Counted from the stretch's first letter, positions 18,358 to 27,724 are shown. The stretch: DNA of 64,000 nt from Candidatus Moanabacter tarae (GCA_003226295.1 CP029803.1:1793477-1857476), one strand, 5' to 3'. Program-made: numbers and translations. Notes: generated by a model not told the origin, from the letters alone.

Positions 18358-19824
18358 TCAGTCCCGATCGGGCCGTAACGAAGGAAACAAGATGGTATCT
18401 CGAATATTTGGCGCTCCTGTCAAAATGATGCAGAGTCGATCGATTCCCAAACCCATTCCACCTGCCGGGGGCATACCATGTTCCAGGGCTGCAATAAAAT
18501 CGAGGTCTAATTTTTGCGAATTTTCGCCTACCTGAGCACGAAACATTTCCAATTGGGCAAATGGGTCATTTTGTTCAGAAAAAGCAGGAGCGAGTTCCTG
18601 CCCTCCAACACAAAGTTCGAAGACTTCAACCGTTTCCGGATCCTCCTCACTTATTTTGGCAAGTGGCTCTAGTTCTTTTGGAACATGCGTGACAAATGTG
18701 GGTTGAATGAGTTCTGGTTCAATCACTTTCTCGAACACATCATTTGTAATATCAACATCATCCAATTCCGGATTAACTTCTATTCCTAGGTCACTGCATT
18801 TTCTAATCTTCTCTTCTCTAGGCCGGGAAAACCAATCCGTGTCACCAACCGCCTCTAAGATGAGATCTTTGTACTTTGCTCTCCTCCACTCCCCTTCGAA
18901 ATTAATTTTCTTTCCATCATGCATCTCGATGTCTGTCCTACCCAGGACGTCTCGGCAAACTGTCAGAATCATTTCCTGGACTAAATCCATCATACCGAGG
19001 TAGTCCGAGTAAGCCTGGTACACTTCGAGCATGGTAAACTCCGGATTATGACGTCGAGATAACCCTTCGTTTCGAAAGATCCTTCCAATTTCGAAAACGC
19101 GGTCGAAGCCTGCTACCAGAAGGCGCTTAAGGTGCAACTCGGTAGCAATCCGCAAATAGAAATCGCAATCCAATGATGCGAAATGTGTTACAAAGGGTTG
19201 AGCCGAGGCCCCACCGGCCTCCCCTAAAAGAACTGGAGTTTCTACTTCCATGAATTCCCGTTCTTCTAGAAACGAACGTATTCTTGATACTATTTCCGAC
19301 CTTTTCATGAATCGCTCACGTGACTCAGGATTTCCGATCAAATCAAGATATCTTTGCCGGTAGATTTGCTCGCTGTCCCGCAAACCGTGCCACTTTTCTG
19401 GAAGGGGACGGAGGGCTTTCGACAAAAGTTTGTATTGTTCCACCCGGACTGTGACCTCACCTGTCTTGGTTTTGAACAGCGGTCCTTCTGCACCAATTAT
19501 GTCTCCCAGGTCGAGTTTTTTGAATTCAGAGTAGATCTCGTCTCCAACCACGTCCCTTCGGAAGTATAGTTGAATCTGACCATCTCGATCTAGGATTTTT
19601 ACGAACGCAGCCTTTCCCATTAGCCTCATCACCATCAATCGACCCGCAACCCGGACCCGCTCGGCCTTCTCATCGTCAGTATAGATCGATTTCGCCTGGG
19701 CCGAAGTATGGGTTTGATCACTGTTGGCACGGAAAGGGTCCTGCCCCTTTTCACGTAAATCCTTGAGCTTATCTAAACGAACCTTAAACAGCTCGTTCTC
19801 ATGTTCTGTCTTCTCGTCCGTCAC
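18358..19824 (-). CDS. lysS: Lysyl-tRNA synthetase, class II
   Basis: LysRS charges tRNA-Lys. The 488-residue protein has an N-terminal OB-fold anticodon-binding domain (about 55-160, containing RVAGRLMVMRLMGKAAF) and a class II catalytic core. The core shows motif 1 (around VETPVLLGEAGGASAQPF), motif 2 (FEIGRIFRNEGLSRRHNPEF) and motif 3 (PAGGMGLGIDRL). Length is standard. It is the first gene of the lysS-lolC-lolD-Gfo/Idh run, with three-base or overlapping junctions, so one transcript is likely. Confidence 0.98.
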   Translation of the reverse strand: MTDEKTEHENELFKVRLDKLKDLREKGQDPFRANSDQTHTSAQAKSIYTDDEKAERVRVAGRLMVMRLMGKAAFVKILDRDGQIQLYFRRDVVGDEIYSEFKKLDLGDIIGAEGPLFKTKTGEVTVRVEQYKLLSKALRPLPEKWHGLRDSEQIYRQRYLDLIGNPESRERFMKRSEIVSRIRSFLEEREFMEVETPVLLGEAGGASAQPFVTHFASLDCDFYLRIATELHLKRLLVAGFDRVFEIGRIFRNEGLSRRHNPEFTMLEVYQAYSDYLGMMDLVQEMILTVCRDVLGRTDIEMHDGKKINFEGEWRRAKYKDLILEAVGDTDWFSRPREEKIRKCSDLGIEVNPELDDVDITNDVFEKVIEPELIQPTFVTHVPKELEPLAKISEEDPETVEVFELCVGGQELAPAFSEQNDPFAQLEMFRAQVGENSQKLDLDFIAALEHGMPPAGGMGLGIDRLCIILTGAPNIRDTILFPSLRPDRD

Positions 19825-19888
19825 TGAATTCCGTTTTGATCACTAAAATACAATTGGAGATAACCAAATACACTCATAAAGACGCCCG

Positions 19889-20239
19889 TTACTCGTTCGG
19901 CCAAGATTCATCATTTCGAATATAGCGTCCGTTTTGAAATTCACGAAAAAAATGCTCGATCAAAGGATGCCGAATAGGCGTTCCAATAGCGTCAAGCTTA
20001 AGGTTACACTGTGCTACATAAGTCGTCTGCTGGCTGCCATCAATCAAAACATGATACCAGGGCTGATTCCGTTCAGGCTGCGTCTGATTCGAATGGTACC
20101 ATTTGTCACTTGCTTGACAGACTTCATCGACCTCAACCACAACCCCACGGTATTCGTATCGGATATGATACACAAGCTCTCCGGGAGCAAATTTGGGACT
20201 CGGAGACGACAACTCATAATATTCCCTAAGACCTATCAT
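19889..20239 (-). CDS. hspQ: HspQ/YccV-like hemimethylated-DNA-binding-domain protein
   Basis: The 116-residue protein contains the YccV-like domain: KFAPGELVYHIRYEYRGVVVEVD, then WYHSN and QPWYHVLIDGS, with YVAQCNL near the end. In enterobacteria HspQ is a small heat-shock protein that binds hemimethylated oriC DNA in vitro and acts as a specificity-enhancing factor for Lon. The N-terminus is short. Its stop is 64 bases from the lysS start on the same strand, so it could lead the lysS transcript. Domain assignment is confident; function here is by analogy. Confidence 0.85.
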   Translation of the reverse strand: MIGLREYYELSSPSPKFAPGELVYHIRYEYRGVVVEVDEVCQASDKWYHSNQTQPERNQPWYHVLIDGSQQTTYVAQCNLKLDAIGTPIRHPLIEHFFREFQNGRYIRNDESWPNE

Positions 20240-20345
20240 CCTTTCTCATCCCCTCCTGGCTAACTGAAGACCGCCCACCCCATTGTCAATTGAGAATAGC
20301 CCAGGGCCAGGGTTCATATTTCGCGTTTTACTGATTGGAGCTGCA

Positions 20346-20373
20346 TTGAAATGAGTGCACACAACCTTGTAAA
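20346..20373 (+). promoter_or_regulatory. Possible sigma-70-type promoter for the DUF456 gene
   Basis: TTGAAA (20346-20351) and TGTAAA (20368-20373) are separated by 16 bases, about 30 bases before the preferred ATG at 20403. The -10 matches only four of six consensus bases, so this is a weak prediction. Confidence 0.3.
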
Positions 20374-20402
20374 GTGACCTATTGATAGTAATCGATAAAT
20401 CC

Positions 20403-20900
20403 ATGCCTTACGAAGGACAAATCGCTTTAGCGGTCGCCATTTTCTTTTTTGCAGTTGGGCTGGCAACATCCTTTCTGCCTATTATTCCGGGATCCTTAAT
20501 TACCTGGATCGGGGTCCTGATACACAAACTCTGGCTCTGGGAAGAGTCAGTCTCGTGGACGTTCTTCTGCATCGCAACATTCCTTGTGATACTGGCGCAG
20601 CTTGTGGATGTCGCTTTTACCTACTGGGGTGCGAAAAGATTCGGCGCCACTTGGCGAGGGGGAATGGGTGCCATCTTTGGTAGCATACTGGGAATGATCT
20701 TTTTCAATACCTCTGGCCTCATCTTCGGCCCAATCGTTGGTGCTATCTTAGGGGAACTCCTAGGAGGCCGAAAATTTATAGAGGCTGGAAGGGCTAGTAT
20801 CGGCACCCTTGTAGGTGGAATAGCCGCATTTTTTTTCAACCTGATGATTACCTTAATCGTAATTGGTGGTTTCATCATAGAACTTTCAAATGTTGTTTGA
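20403..20900 (+). CDS. DUF456-family small membrane protein
   Basis: The 165-residue protein has about five hydrophobic segments and glycine-rich packing motifs (GSILGMIFFNTSGLIFGPIV, then GAILGELLGGR and GTLVGGIAAFFFN), typical of DUF456. The LPIIPGSLITWIGVLIH element near the N-terminus is a family landmark. The function of DUF456 is not known to me. A TTG seven codons upstream (20382) is in frame, but the ATG fits the predicted promoter better. No operon partners are evident. Confidence 0.85.
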   Translation: MPYEGQIALAVAIFFFAVGLATSFLPIIPGSLITWIGVLIHKLWLWEESVSWTFFCIATFLVILAQLVDVAFTYWGAKRFGATWRGGMGAIFGSILGMIFFNTSGLIFGPIVGAILGELLGGRKFIEAGRASIGTLVGGIAAFFFNLMITLIVIGGFIIELSNVV

Positions 20901-21133
20901 ATCTAAACGAGGAATGGGGAAAAGACTCAATCTATACTGATCGGTGAAAATACAGAGCCCGTCGGATAATTCATTTTGTTGTGCTCCTATTAACAGATCT
21001 CCTGTTTCCGTACCTGTTTCATTCTCTTTTCTTGACCCCAGCAATTAGAGTACATTCTTCTGAGACCGAAACAGTATCACATAATTTATTCTTTAAACTC
21101 TTCTGTTCGCATCGAGTTTTGGCCTCTGCCACC

Positions 21134-21547
21134 ATGGATTTAAGTAACTTCGAAACCAGACCTCTACCCTTTGCTCCAGACGTAACAGCACCTGATGGTT
21201 CGGATGTCAGAATCCTCCTCACGCTGGCTGGGGGAAGCATGGCCCACTTTGAGCTGAGTCCTGGAGAAACATCAATCGCAGTAGCACACCGTACGGTCGA
21301 AGAGATTTGGTACTGTCTGCAAGGCCATGGTGAGATGTGGAGAAAACAACCAGATCGCGAAGAAGTCGTTGCTCTAAAACCAGGTATCTGTCTGACCCTT
21401 CCAACCGGTACCCATTTCCAATTCCGAACCATAGGGGAGGAACCCTTCTCTGCCGTCGGGATTACTATGCCTCCTTGGCCTAATGACGATGAAGCCTATA
21501 GGGTTACCGGAAAATGGGAAAACACTTTCTTACAAGCAGAGAGGTAA
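21134..21547 (+). CDS. Cupin-domain protein
   Basis: From the ATG at 21134 the protein is 137 residues and forms a single cupin barrel. Motif 1 is seen around VAHRTVEEIWYCLQGHGE and motif 2 around LKPGICLTLPTGTHFQFR. Motif 1 has H and E ligands (AHRTVEEIW), and motif 2 keeps the final His of PTGTHFQF, so metal binding is plausible. Catalytic or sensory roles are both possible and the sequence does not decide. The open frame extends 51 codons further upstream, but that extension looks non-coding. Confidence 0.8.
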   Translation: MDLSNFETRPLPFAPDVTAPDGSDVRILLTLAGGSMAHFELSPGETSIAVAHRTVEEIWYCLQGHGEMWRKQPDREEVVALKPGICLTLPTGTHFQFRTIGEEPFSAVGITMPPWPNDDEAYRVTGKWENTFLQAER

Positions 21548-21659
21548 TGGATCCAAGTTTAATATTCCTGCCTCCTCTTTTTAAACAAACCGGGACAAAC
21601 AATTTTCAGATTTCGATCTGGTTACAATTCTACCTAAAGGCCATTCCGTTAGAGCTCCA

Positions 21660-22964
21660 GTGAAACAGGATTATCCAAGGCCCAAAGAATTTTTAGAGCA
21701 CCTCGGTCCTTTTCCCTCAGTGCCAAAACAAGGGAAGGTTCTCAATGAAGAGGAATTTCACGCTAACCTCACCTCATTTCGCGAACTCAATAAGACAACG
21801 ACTGTTTTAAAATTCCCAGGACCAGAATTGGATATACCAATGTACGTCAACGAGTTTTGGACTTCGAGACAGCGGATGGGGCACTCCCTTCACGAGATCT
21901 CCTACCGGGCCTGCTTTAAACCACAACTTCCTCGTTTTTTCATCGAACGGCTAACCCGATTCGGCGACGTGGTTTACGACCCTTTCATGGGTCGAGGCAC
22001 CACCCCAATCGAAGCTGCACTGATGGGTCGCAAACCGTTTGGGTCCGACATTAATCCTCTTGGGGAAATTCTGGTCAATCCGAGATTGCATCCTCCGGAT
22101 CTTTCCGAGATCGAGTGCCGCCTCTCACAAATCGATCTAGAATCCGAAGCGATCATTCAAAGGGACCTGTCCGCCTTTTACCATGATAAGACGCTGAAGA
22201 GAATCACTAACCTGCGCAGCTATCTCGCAATTAGAAGAAAAAAAGGTGAATTCGACTATGTAGACGACTGGATCCGAATGGTTGCAACTAACAGACTCAC
22301 TGGTCATTCGCCGGGTTTCTTTTCAGTCTATACGCTTCCTCCGAATCAAGCAATCTCCATCAAATCTCAGTTAAAGATAAATAGAGACCACGGACAAATT
22401 CCACCGGACCGTGACGTGAAAGAGATCATCCTTCGAAAGAGCCGTTCAATGCTCCGAAAACTAGACGATTTCCAACGACTTCAACTCTATAATTCGAAAA
22501 AGGATGCCATTTTGATTACAGGGACCTCCGAAAACACTCCTGAGATTAGGGACGAAAGTGTTCACCTCGTTGTCACATCTCCTCCTTTTCTCGATGTTGT
22601 CTCCTATCAAAAGGACAATTGGCTCCGTTTTTGGTTCAACGATATAGATCCAACCACAATTCCCATCTGGCAAATTCGAAAAGCGGAAGAGTGGCAATTA
22701 AAGATGACTAAGGTCTTTCACGAGCTAAGACGTGTTCTTGTTCCAGGCGGGTTCATTGCTTTTGAGGTTGGGGAAGTAAGGAAAGGAAAATTATTGTTGG
22801 AGACCTTGGTTATCCCGGCTGCCATCAATGCTAACCTTGAGCCCCTCCTTATCATCATCAACGACCAGCGTTTCACTAAAACTGCTAACTGTTGGGGTGT
22901 TTCCAATTTGAAAAAAGGTACCAACACAAATCGAATCATTTTAATCCAAAAATCCATCAGATAG
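21660..22964 (+). CDS. Orphan DNA methyltransferase (N4-cytosine or N6-adenine)
   Basis: The 434-residue protein (GTG start) carries the AdoMet-binding motif I as DPFMGRGTT at 107-115, followed by FGSDINPL. The catalytic motif IV is TSPPF at 306-310. A target-recognition-like stretch of about 190 residues lies between them, so the order is I - TRD - IV. Next come a WLRFWF segment and VLVPGGFIAFEVGE near the C-terminus. No restriction endonuclease or specificity gene is adjacent, so it is probably a solitary methylase that marks DNA for regulation or replication, or a relic. The recognition site cannot be read from sequence. Confidence 0.85.
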   Translation: MKQDYPRPKEFLEHLGPFPSVPKQGKVLNEEEFHANLTSFRELNKTTTVLKFPGPELDIPMYVNEFWTSRQRMGHSLHEISYRACFKPQLPRFFIERLTRFGDVVYDPFMGRGTTPIEAALMGRKPFGSDINPLGEILVNPRLHPPDLSEIECRLSQIDLESEAIIQRDLSAFYHDKTLKRITNLRSYLAIRRKKGEFDYVDDWIRMVATNRLTGHSPGFFSVYTLPPNQAISIKSQLKINRDHGQIPPDRDVKEIILRKSRSMLRKLDDFQRLQLYNSKKDAILITGTSENTPEIRDESVHLVVTSPPFLDVVSYQKDNWLRFWFNDIDPTTIPIWQIRKAEEWQLKMTKVFHELRRVLVPGGFIAFEVGEVRKGKLLLETLVIPAAINANLEPLLIIINDQRFTKTANCWGVSNLKKGTNTNRIILIQKSIR

Positions 22965-23020
22965 GAAATAATTGTCAAAATCAGTTAAGTTGTTGATAAT
23001 TATAGACACCTAATAGGACG

Positions 23021-23899
23021 ATGACCTCGCAACAGAAACCTTCTTGGCTCCGGGCCCGTCTACCCAGTGGGCCGCGCTACCAGTTTTTGAGACAGGTTGT
23101 CGACAGCAATGATCTCCACACTGTCTGCCAGAGTGCAATATGTCCAAATATGGGCGAGTGCTGGTCCAGGGGTACAGCGACGTTGATGATTCTCGGGGAT
23201 ACCTGTACCCGCTCCTGCTCTTTTTGTGCCGTACAAACCGGCCGCCCTCTAGAATTGGATCTTGGAGAACCTGCCCGGGTTGCTCAAGCAGTAGCCAAAA
23301 TGGGGCTGAAACATGCAGTCATTACATCGGTTGCTCGCGATGACCTGGCCGATGGCGGCTCTGGAGTATGGGCTGCCACGATTCGAGCGGTTCGGAACCA
23401 TAATCCAGAAACTTCGATCGAAGTCCTGATACCGGACTTTCAAGGTAGCATAAAAGACCTCGATCGGGTTCTGGATGCTAATCCAGACATCTTGAATCAT
23501 AATATGGAAACGGTCCGGAGACTACAACGACCGGTTAGAAAAACCGCCACTTACGAAAGAACTTTAGGAGTACTAGAACATGCCAAAATCAGAGGATATT
23601 TAACCAAATCCGGGCTCATGCTTGGAATTGGCGAAAAGCAAGATGAGATTTCTGACACGCTACTGGATCTTAGACAAGTCGGGGTTGAAATCATCACAAT
23701 CGGACAATATCTCCAGCCTTCAGCCCAGCATTCCCCGGTCGATCGTTGGGTTACTCCAGAAGAATTTCATGAGTGGCATGAGTTCGGTGTCTCGGCAGGC
23801 TTTGGGGTGGTCGAGTCGGGTCCACTTGTCCGCTCCTCCTATCACGCAGAAGAACAGTCGGAAAAATACGGCCATTCCACAAGGGATGTGTCGGCGTGA
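23021..23899 (+). CDS. lipA: Lipoyl synthase
   Basis: LipA inserts two sulfurs into protein-bound octanoyl groups using radical AdoMet chemistry. The 292-residue protein has both iron-sulfur motifs: the auxiliary cluster CQSAICPNMGEC (CX4CX5C) and the radical-SAM CTRSCSFC (CX3CX2C). ITSVARDDLADGGSGVW, NHNMETVRRLQ, GLMLGIGE and the C-terminal GPLVRSSYHAEEQ (Ser ligand region RSSY) follow in order. Length is normal. No lipB lies next to it in this window; it is apparently monocistronic. Confidence 0.98.
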   Translation: MTSQQKPSWLRARLPSGPRYQFLRQVVDSNDLHTVCQSAICPNMGECWSRGTATLMILGDTCTRSCSFCAVQTGRPLELDLGEPARVAQAVAKMGLKHAVITSVARDDLADGGSGVWAATIRAVRNHNPETSIEVLIPDFQGSIKDLDRVLDANPDILNHNMETVRRLQRPVRKTATYERTLGVLEHAKIRGYLTKSGLMLGIGEKQDEISDTLLDLRQVGVEIITIGQYLQPSAQHSPVDRWVTPEEFHEWHEFGVSAGFGVVESGPLVRSSYHAEEQSEKYGHSTRDVSA

Positions 23900-24177
23900 A
23901 ACTAAAAATCTAATTCATCCCCTCTTGAGGAGTGTTCCTCAGTAAAAAGTTAACCTTTCATAAATTGCTTGAATTTCGCCGAATCCAATGGCAGTGCCCT
24001 ATCTATCCTAATCGCCGTCTACACTTTTTAGCCCTGCACAAGTTCTAGTCGGATTATTTCAGTTTCACCTTTAGTAGCTTTACAGGTTAAGAGGATCCTC
24101 TTGCGAATTTCTTCCCGTATAATTTCTTGCCAAAAAGCTTTGAATCCGGAAACCTCAAACCTCTCTTAGCATTTGTT

Positions 24178-25014
24178 ATGCAGATTTCTATTGAAGACTT
24201 CTACGAAGATATCATCGATAAAGCTCAGTCGGGATTGGGACTGAATGATGTCGAGGTCGTTAATCGGGCGGGAATTTCAAAAAATGAACTTGAGATCGCA
24301 AAATCAGGCGAGTTTCGGGAGCAGGTTGCTCGCGCTCTAGCACCAATTCTTAATTTGGACGCTAACTCTCTCGTCGAGGCGGGACTGAAAGCCTGGTATC
24401 CTGATCCCATCAATATTAATGGTCTACTGGCTTTTAATACACCCTTTCCTGTTCCAGGATACGCTGAAATGACTGTTAATGCCTACCTGGTATGGGACAA
24501 AGGAACCAAGAAATCAGTTATCTTCGATACGGGAGGAGACGCTACCAAACTGCTCCAATCGGTACAGGAATTAGATCTATCGGTTGATCTTATCCTCCTC
24601 ACTCACACTCATGGTGATCACATCGCTGATTTAGAACGTGTAGGTCGGGAATGCGGAAATCCTCCCATTCGGGTGCATAAGAATGAAACGGCCAGGGGAG
24701 CAGAGGGGATCGAGGAAGGAGCTAAGTTTTCTGTTGGATCGCTTAAAATCGAGGCACTCCTTACCCATGGCCACTCCCCAGGAGGGACCACTTATATCGT
24801 TTCAGGTCTTGAGAGACCGATTGCAATCGTTGGCGATTCTCTCTTTGCGAATTCTATGGGAGGGGCTAGTGGCTTCCACCAACAAGCACTAGGAAACAAC
24901 CGCGATAAGATTCTCTCACTTCCGGATAATACCGCGATCTGTCCCGGCCATGGACCTATGACTACGGTCTCAGAGGAAAAAGCGCACAATCCATTTCACC
25001 CAGAATTTAAGTAG
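24178..25014 (+). CDS. Metallo-beta-lactamase-fold hydrolase with N-terminal HTH-like domain
   Basis: From the ATG at 24178 the protein is 278 residues. The first 75 (IEDFYEDIIDKAQSGLGLND, then NRAGISKNELEIAKSGEFRE and ARALAPILNLDANSLVEA) have the spacing of a Cro/CI-type helix-turn-helix. Residues 80-278 form an MBL fold with all metal ligands: LTHTHGDH, THGHSPGG, IVGDSLF and CPGHGP. Hydroxyacylglutathione hydrolase-like activity is possible. The fusion suggests either DNA binding or a dimerisation use of the HTH fold. An in-frame TTG at 24127 would add 17 residues without family support. Confidence 0.8.
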   Translation: MQISIEDFYEDIIDKAQSGLGLNDVEVVNRAGISKNELEIAKSGEFREQVARALAPILNLDANSLVEAGLKAWYPDPININGLLAFNTPFPVPGYAEMTVNAYLVWDKGTKKSVIFDTGGDATKLLQSVQELDLSVDLILLTHTHGDHIADLERVGRECGNPPIRVHKNETARGAEGIEEGAKFSVGSLKIEALLTHGHSPGGTTYIVSGLERPIAIVGDSLFANSMGGASGFHQQALGNNRDKILSLPDNTAICPGHGPMTTVSEEKAHNPFHPEFK

Positions 25015-25095
25015 TACAGATTCTCAAACCTTTGGCCCACTCTGTTGGTGAGCCCTTTGAAATGATGGGATATATTGAGTTCTAACAGAAAAAAA

Positions 25096-26001
25096 ATGGC
25101 AAAAAAGAAAATAGGATTCGTCGGCACAGGGAAGATGGGAGCAAACATGGCTCGACGCCTCAAGGACCGAGGCTACCGGATTTCGGCAATCTATGATGTC
25201 CGGAAAGATATCGCCCAGGCTTTGGGTGAAGAACTCAATTCAATCAGTTGTGACAAACTTTCGCAAGTCACGGCAGCATCGGATGTCGTGATTACAGTCG
25301 TGACTGATGACACATCTATGAAGAAAATCTACATGGGCAAAAAGGATAGTCTGCTCACTGATGCGGCAGGCAAAATATTTATTAATTGTGCAACAGTTTC
25401 ACCCCGAACTCATATCGACGTGGAGAAAGCTGCGAAAAAAGCGAAAGCTGCCTCGCTGGAAGGATGTATGGCATCCAGCATTACACAGGCTAGAGACGGC
25501 ACCCTCTACCTCATGGTGGGTGGTGAGAAAAGCACCTTCAATCGGGTTCGAAATATACTCGGGGAACTTAGTCAAGAAATACGCTACATTGGGAAATCAG
25601 GCAAAGCGGCGGAAGTTAAAGCCCTGGTCAATATGGTTATGAATATCAACACCGCAGGACTGGCTGAGGGTCTGGGCTTGGGGCAAGCCCTTGGGCTCAA
25701 CCTTGACATGTTAAGGGAAGTCTTTTCTCAAACGGGAGCCAATTCGCGCGTCTTGGAAACGGACGGAGAAGATATGCAGATTCGGGACCACGATTGTTAC
25801 TTCTCAGCTGCACATGCCGCTAAGGATTCTAGTATCGCCGGCACTTTGGCGAAAAAGGCAAAAATTAAACTGCCCCTCAATGATGCCACTGTTTCACAAT
25901 ATCGCCTGATGATCGCAGAAGGACTCGGCGAGCTCGACAAATCCGGCGTGGCCGAATTCACCTTTAAAAATCGACACTTCGCTAAGAGAAAAAAGAGCTA
26001 G
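25096..26001 (+). CDS. Beta-hydroxyacid dehydrogenase (3-hydroxyisobutyrate dehydrogenase family)
   Basis: The 301-residue protein begins with an NAD(P) Rossmann motif (IGFVGTGKMGANMARRL). It has the family Ser/Thr substrate-loop region (EGCMASSITQARDGTLYLM) and the helix with catalytic Lys and Asn (EVKALVNMVMNINTAGLAEG). Family members reduce semialdehydes such as tartronate, succinate or glyoxylate semialdehyde, or oxidise 3-hydroxyacids. The substrate cannot be assigned. The ATG at 25096 follows a run of A bases; a TTG at 25075 is less likely. It is probably transcribed with the DUF1015 gene 53 bases downstream. Confidence 0.88.
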   Translation: MAKKKIGFVGTGKMGANMARRLKDRGYRISAIYDVRKDIAQALGEELNSISCDKLSQVTAASDVVITVVTDDTSMKKIYMGKKDSLLTDAAGKIFINCATVSPRTHIDVEKAAKKAKAASLEGCMASSITQARDGTLYLMVGGEKSTFNRVRNILGELSQEIRYIGKSGKAAEVKALVNMVMNINTAGLAEGLGLGQALGLNLDMLREVFSQTGANSRVLETDGEDMQIRDHDCYFSAAHAAKDSSIAGTLAKKAKIKLPLNDATVSQYRLMIAEGLGELDKSGVAEFTFKNRHFAKRKKS

Positions 26002-26054
26002 AAATGCCTAACCCACTTTTCAGTTGGTAGAAAGCAGCAAGAAACGTAAAAACG

Positions 26055-27272
26055 ATGCGACTTAGAGCATTTAGGGCGTGGCGCCCCATCGAGTCGCTGG
26101 CGCATAAGATCGCCTCCCCTCCCTATGATGTAATTACAACCGAGGAGGCACGAAGCCTGGTTCAGAATAATCTTCTAAGCATGCTTCGAGTTATTCGTGC
26201 GGAAGTCGATTTCCCACCAAAAACCGACCCATTTTCCGACGCTGTCTATAAAACAGCATGTCGCAACTTCGATGATCTAAAAGAGAAAGGATCTCTCATA
26301 AGAGATCCAAATCCGTGTCTCTATTTGTATCAGCAACAGATGGGCAATCATATTCAATGTGGCGTTGTCGCCCTCTGTCATATCACGGATTACGAAAAAG
26401 ATCTAATCAAGAAGCATGAAAAAACACGGCAGGATAAAGAAGATGATCGGACCCGATTGATGAGCGACCTTAGTGCCAATCCTGGCCCTGTTTTTCTCAC
26501 CTATCATGACCGTCCTGAGGTCGACTCTATAATTTCAAACACTAAGAAAGCCTCACCCCTTTATAACTTCACGGCTGAAGATGGCATACACCATTCGGTC
26601 TGGCAAGTGCCTGAGCCCGATAAACTGATAAATGTTTTTGGATCTGTGCCTCGTCTTTATGTAGCAGATGGTCATCATCGTACCGCCGGCGCCACCCGAG
26701 TGGCCAAAATGCGGCGAGCGGCCAATCCGCATCACACCGGCTTGGAAGACTATAATTGGTTTCTTTCTGTCCTCTTTCCAGCCAGTCAGCTGATGATACT
26801 CCCTTACAACAGAATTGTTAAAAAACTAAATGGCTTGTCAGCTAAGGATTACTTAGAAAAGGTCAAAACGAGCTGCAAAATACAACTCGGGGCTAACCCT
26901 AAACCGAACCGGTCTGGCACTGTAGCTATGTATCTAGAAAGGGAATGGCACCTACTATGCCTTGGCCCACCAAAATGTGATAGCCCTGTTTCACGACTTG
27001 ATATGAGTATCCTCGAACATCGCATTCTTACTCCTATTCTCGGCATCGACGACCAACGCAGCAGCACCAACATCGAATTTATAGGTGGCATCGATAGCAT
27101 CGAAAAAATCATGTCCAAGGTTGATTCCGGAGAAGCCGCTGCCGGATTTTCCCTGTTCCCAGTTGATATCAATCAGCTGATGGAAATCGCTGATTCGGGC
27201 AAGAATATGCCCCCCAAAACAACTTGGTTTGAGCCCAAACTAAGGTCGGGGCTATTCATCCATACATTCTAA
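26055..27272 (+). CDS. DUF1015-family protein
   Basis: The 405-residue protein opens with RAFRAWRP and ASPPYDVIT, the DUF1015 signature, and has KKHEKTRQDKEDDRTRLM and YVADGHHRTAGATRV (about 205-220). The DGHHR motif recalls ParB/sulfiredoxin-like nucleotide-binding folds, and a distant relation to the free-serine kinase SerK has been proposed for this type of fold. No established function is known to me. It follows the beta-hydroxyacid dehydrogenase, which is compatible with a role in serine or 3-carbon metabolism, but that is inference. Confidence 0.88.
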   Translation: MRLRAFRAWRPIESLAHKIASPPYDVITTEEARSLVQNNLLSMLRVIRAEVDFPPKTDPFSDAVYKTACRNFDDLKEKGSLIRDPNPCLYLYQQQMGNHIQCGVVALCHITDYEKDLIKKHEKTRQDKEDDRTRLMSDLSANPGPVFLTYHDRPEVDSIISNTKKASPLYNFTAEDGIHHSVWQVPEPDKLINVFGSVPRLYVADGHHRTAGATRVAKMRRAANPHHTGLEDYNWFLSVLFPASQLMILPYNRIVKKLNGLSAKDYLEKVKTSCKIQLGANPKPNRSGTVAMYLEREWHLLCLGPPKCDSPVSRLDMSILEHRILTPILGIDDQRSSTNIEFIGGIDSIEKIMSKVDSGEAAAGFSLFPVDINQLMEIADSGKNMPPKTTWFEPKLRSGLFIHTF

Positions 27273-27469
27273 CAATATCGTTATCTTCTGGTTCAGGAAA
27301 ATTGAAGGAAGTGCTGCGATCTGCATTTATTAAATCGTTCCTACACCCTCCACTTTTATCAAATACCAGCCGCACTTACGGGCTGACCTCGATTTTCCCA
27401 CTTCACAAACCAGCCCGCTGCTGGCGTTTGAAATTAAATCTCAGGCTGTCGTTCAGGCCCGCTTTATTT

Positions 27470-27724
27470 TCAGCGCTTCCGGTTGAATTTCCTTTGGAAC
27501 TTTTCCACCCGGCCCGCGGTGTCGACAAATCGTTTTTCTCCGGTATAGGCTGGGTGAGAATCGCTGGTAATATCCCGAACCACAACAAAGTACTCTTGCC
27601 CATCAATTTCTTCTTTCCTGTTCGACCTCATGGTCGAACGAGTGAGGAACTGTTTGCCTGTCGAAACGTCGACAAAACAGACGGGATTCATGCTTGGCTG
27701 GATCGACTCTTTCTTCTTTGCCAT
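27470..27724 (-). CDS. rpmE2: 50S ribosomal protein L31, type B (no zinc cysteines)
   Basis: The 84 residues match L31. SMNPVCFVDVSTGKQFLTRS is the conserved N-terminal part, DGQEYFVVVRDITSDSHP the middle, and YTGEKRFVDTAGRVEKFQRK the diagnostic C-terminal part. The CxxC zinc motif of the C+ form is absent; a single Cys remains. Type B paralogues replace the zinc form under zinc limitation in some bacteria. The gene is alone on the minus strand. A 150-codon frame on the other strand is its shadow. Confidence 0.95.
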   Translation of the reverse strand: MAKKKESIQPSMNPVCFVDVSTGKQFLTRSTMRSNRKEEIDGQEYFVVVRDITSDSHPAYTGEKRFVDTAGRVEKFQRKFNRKR

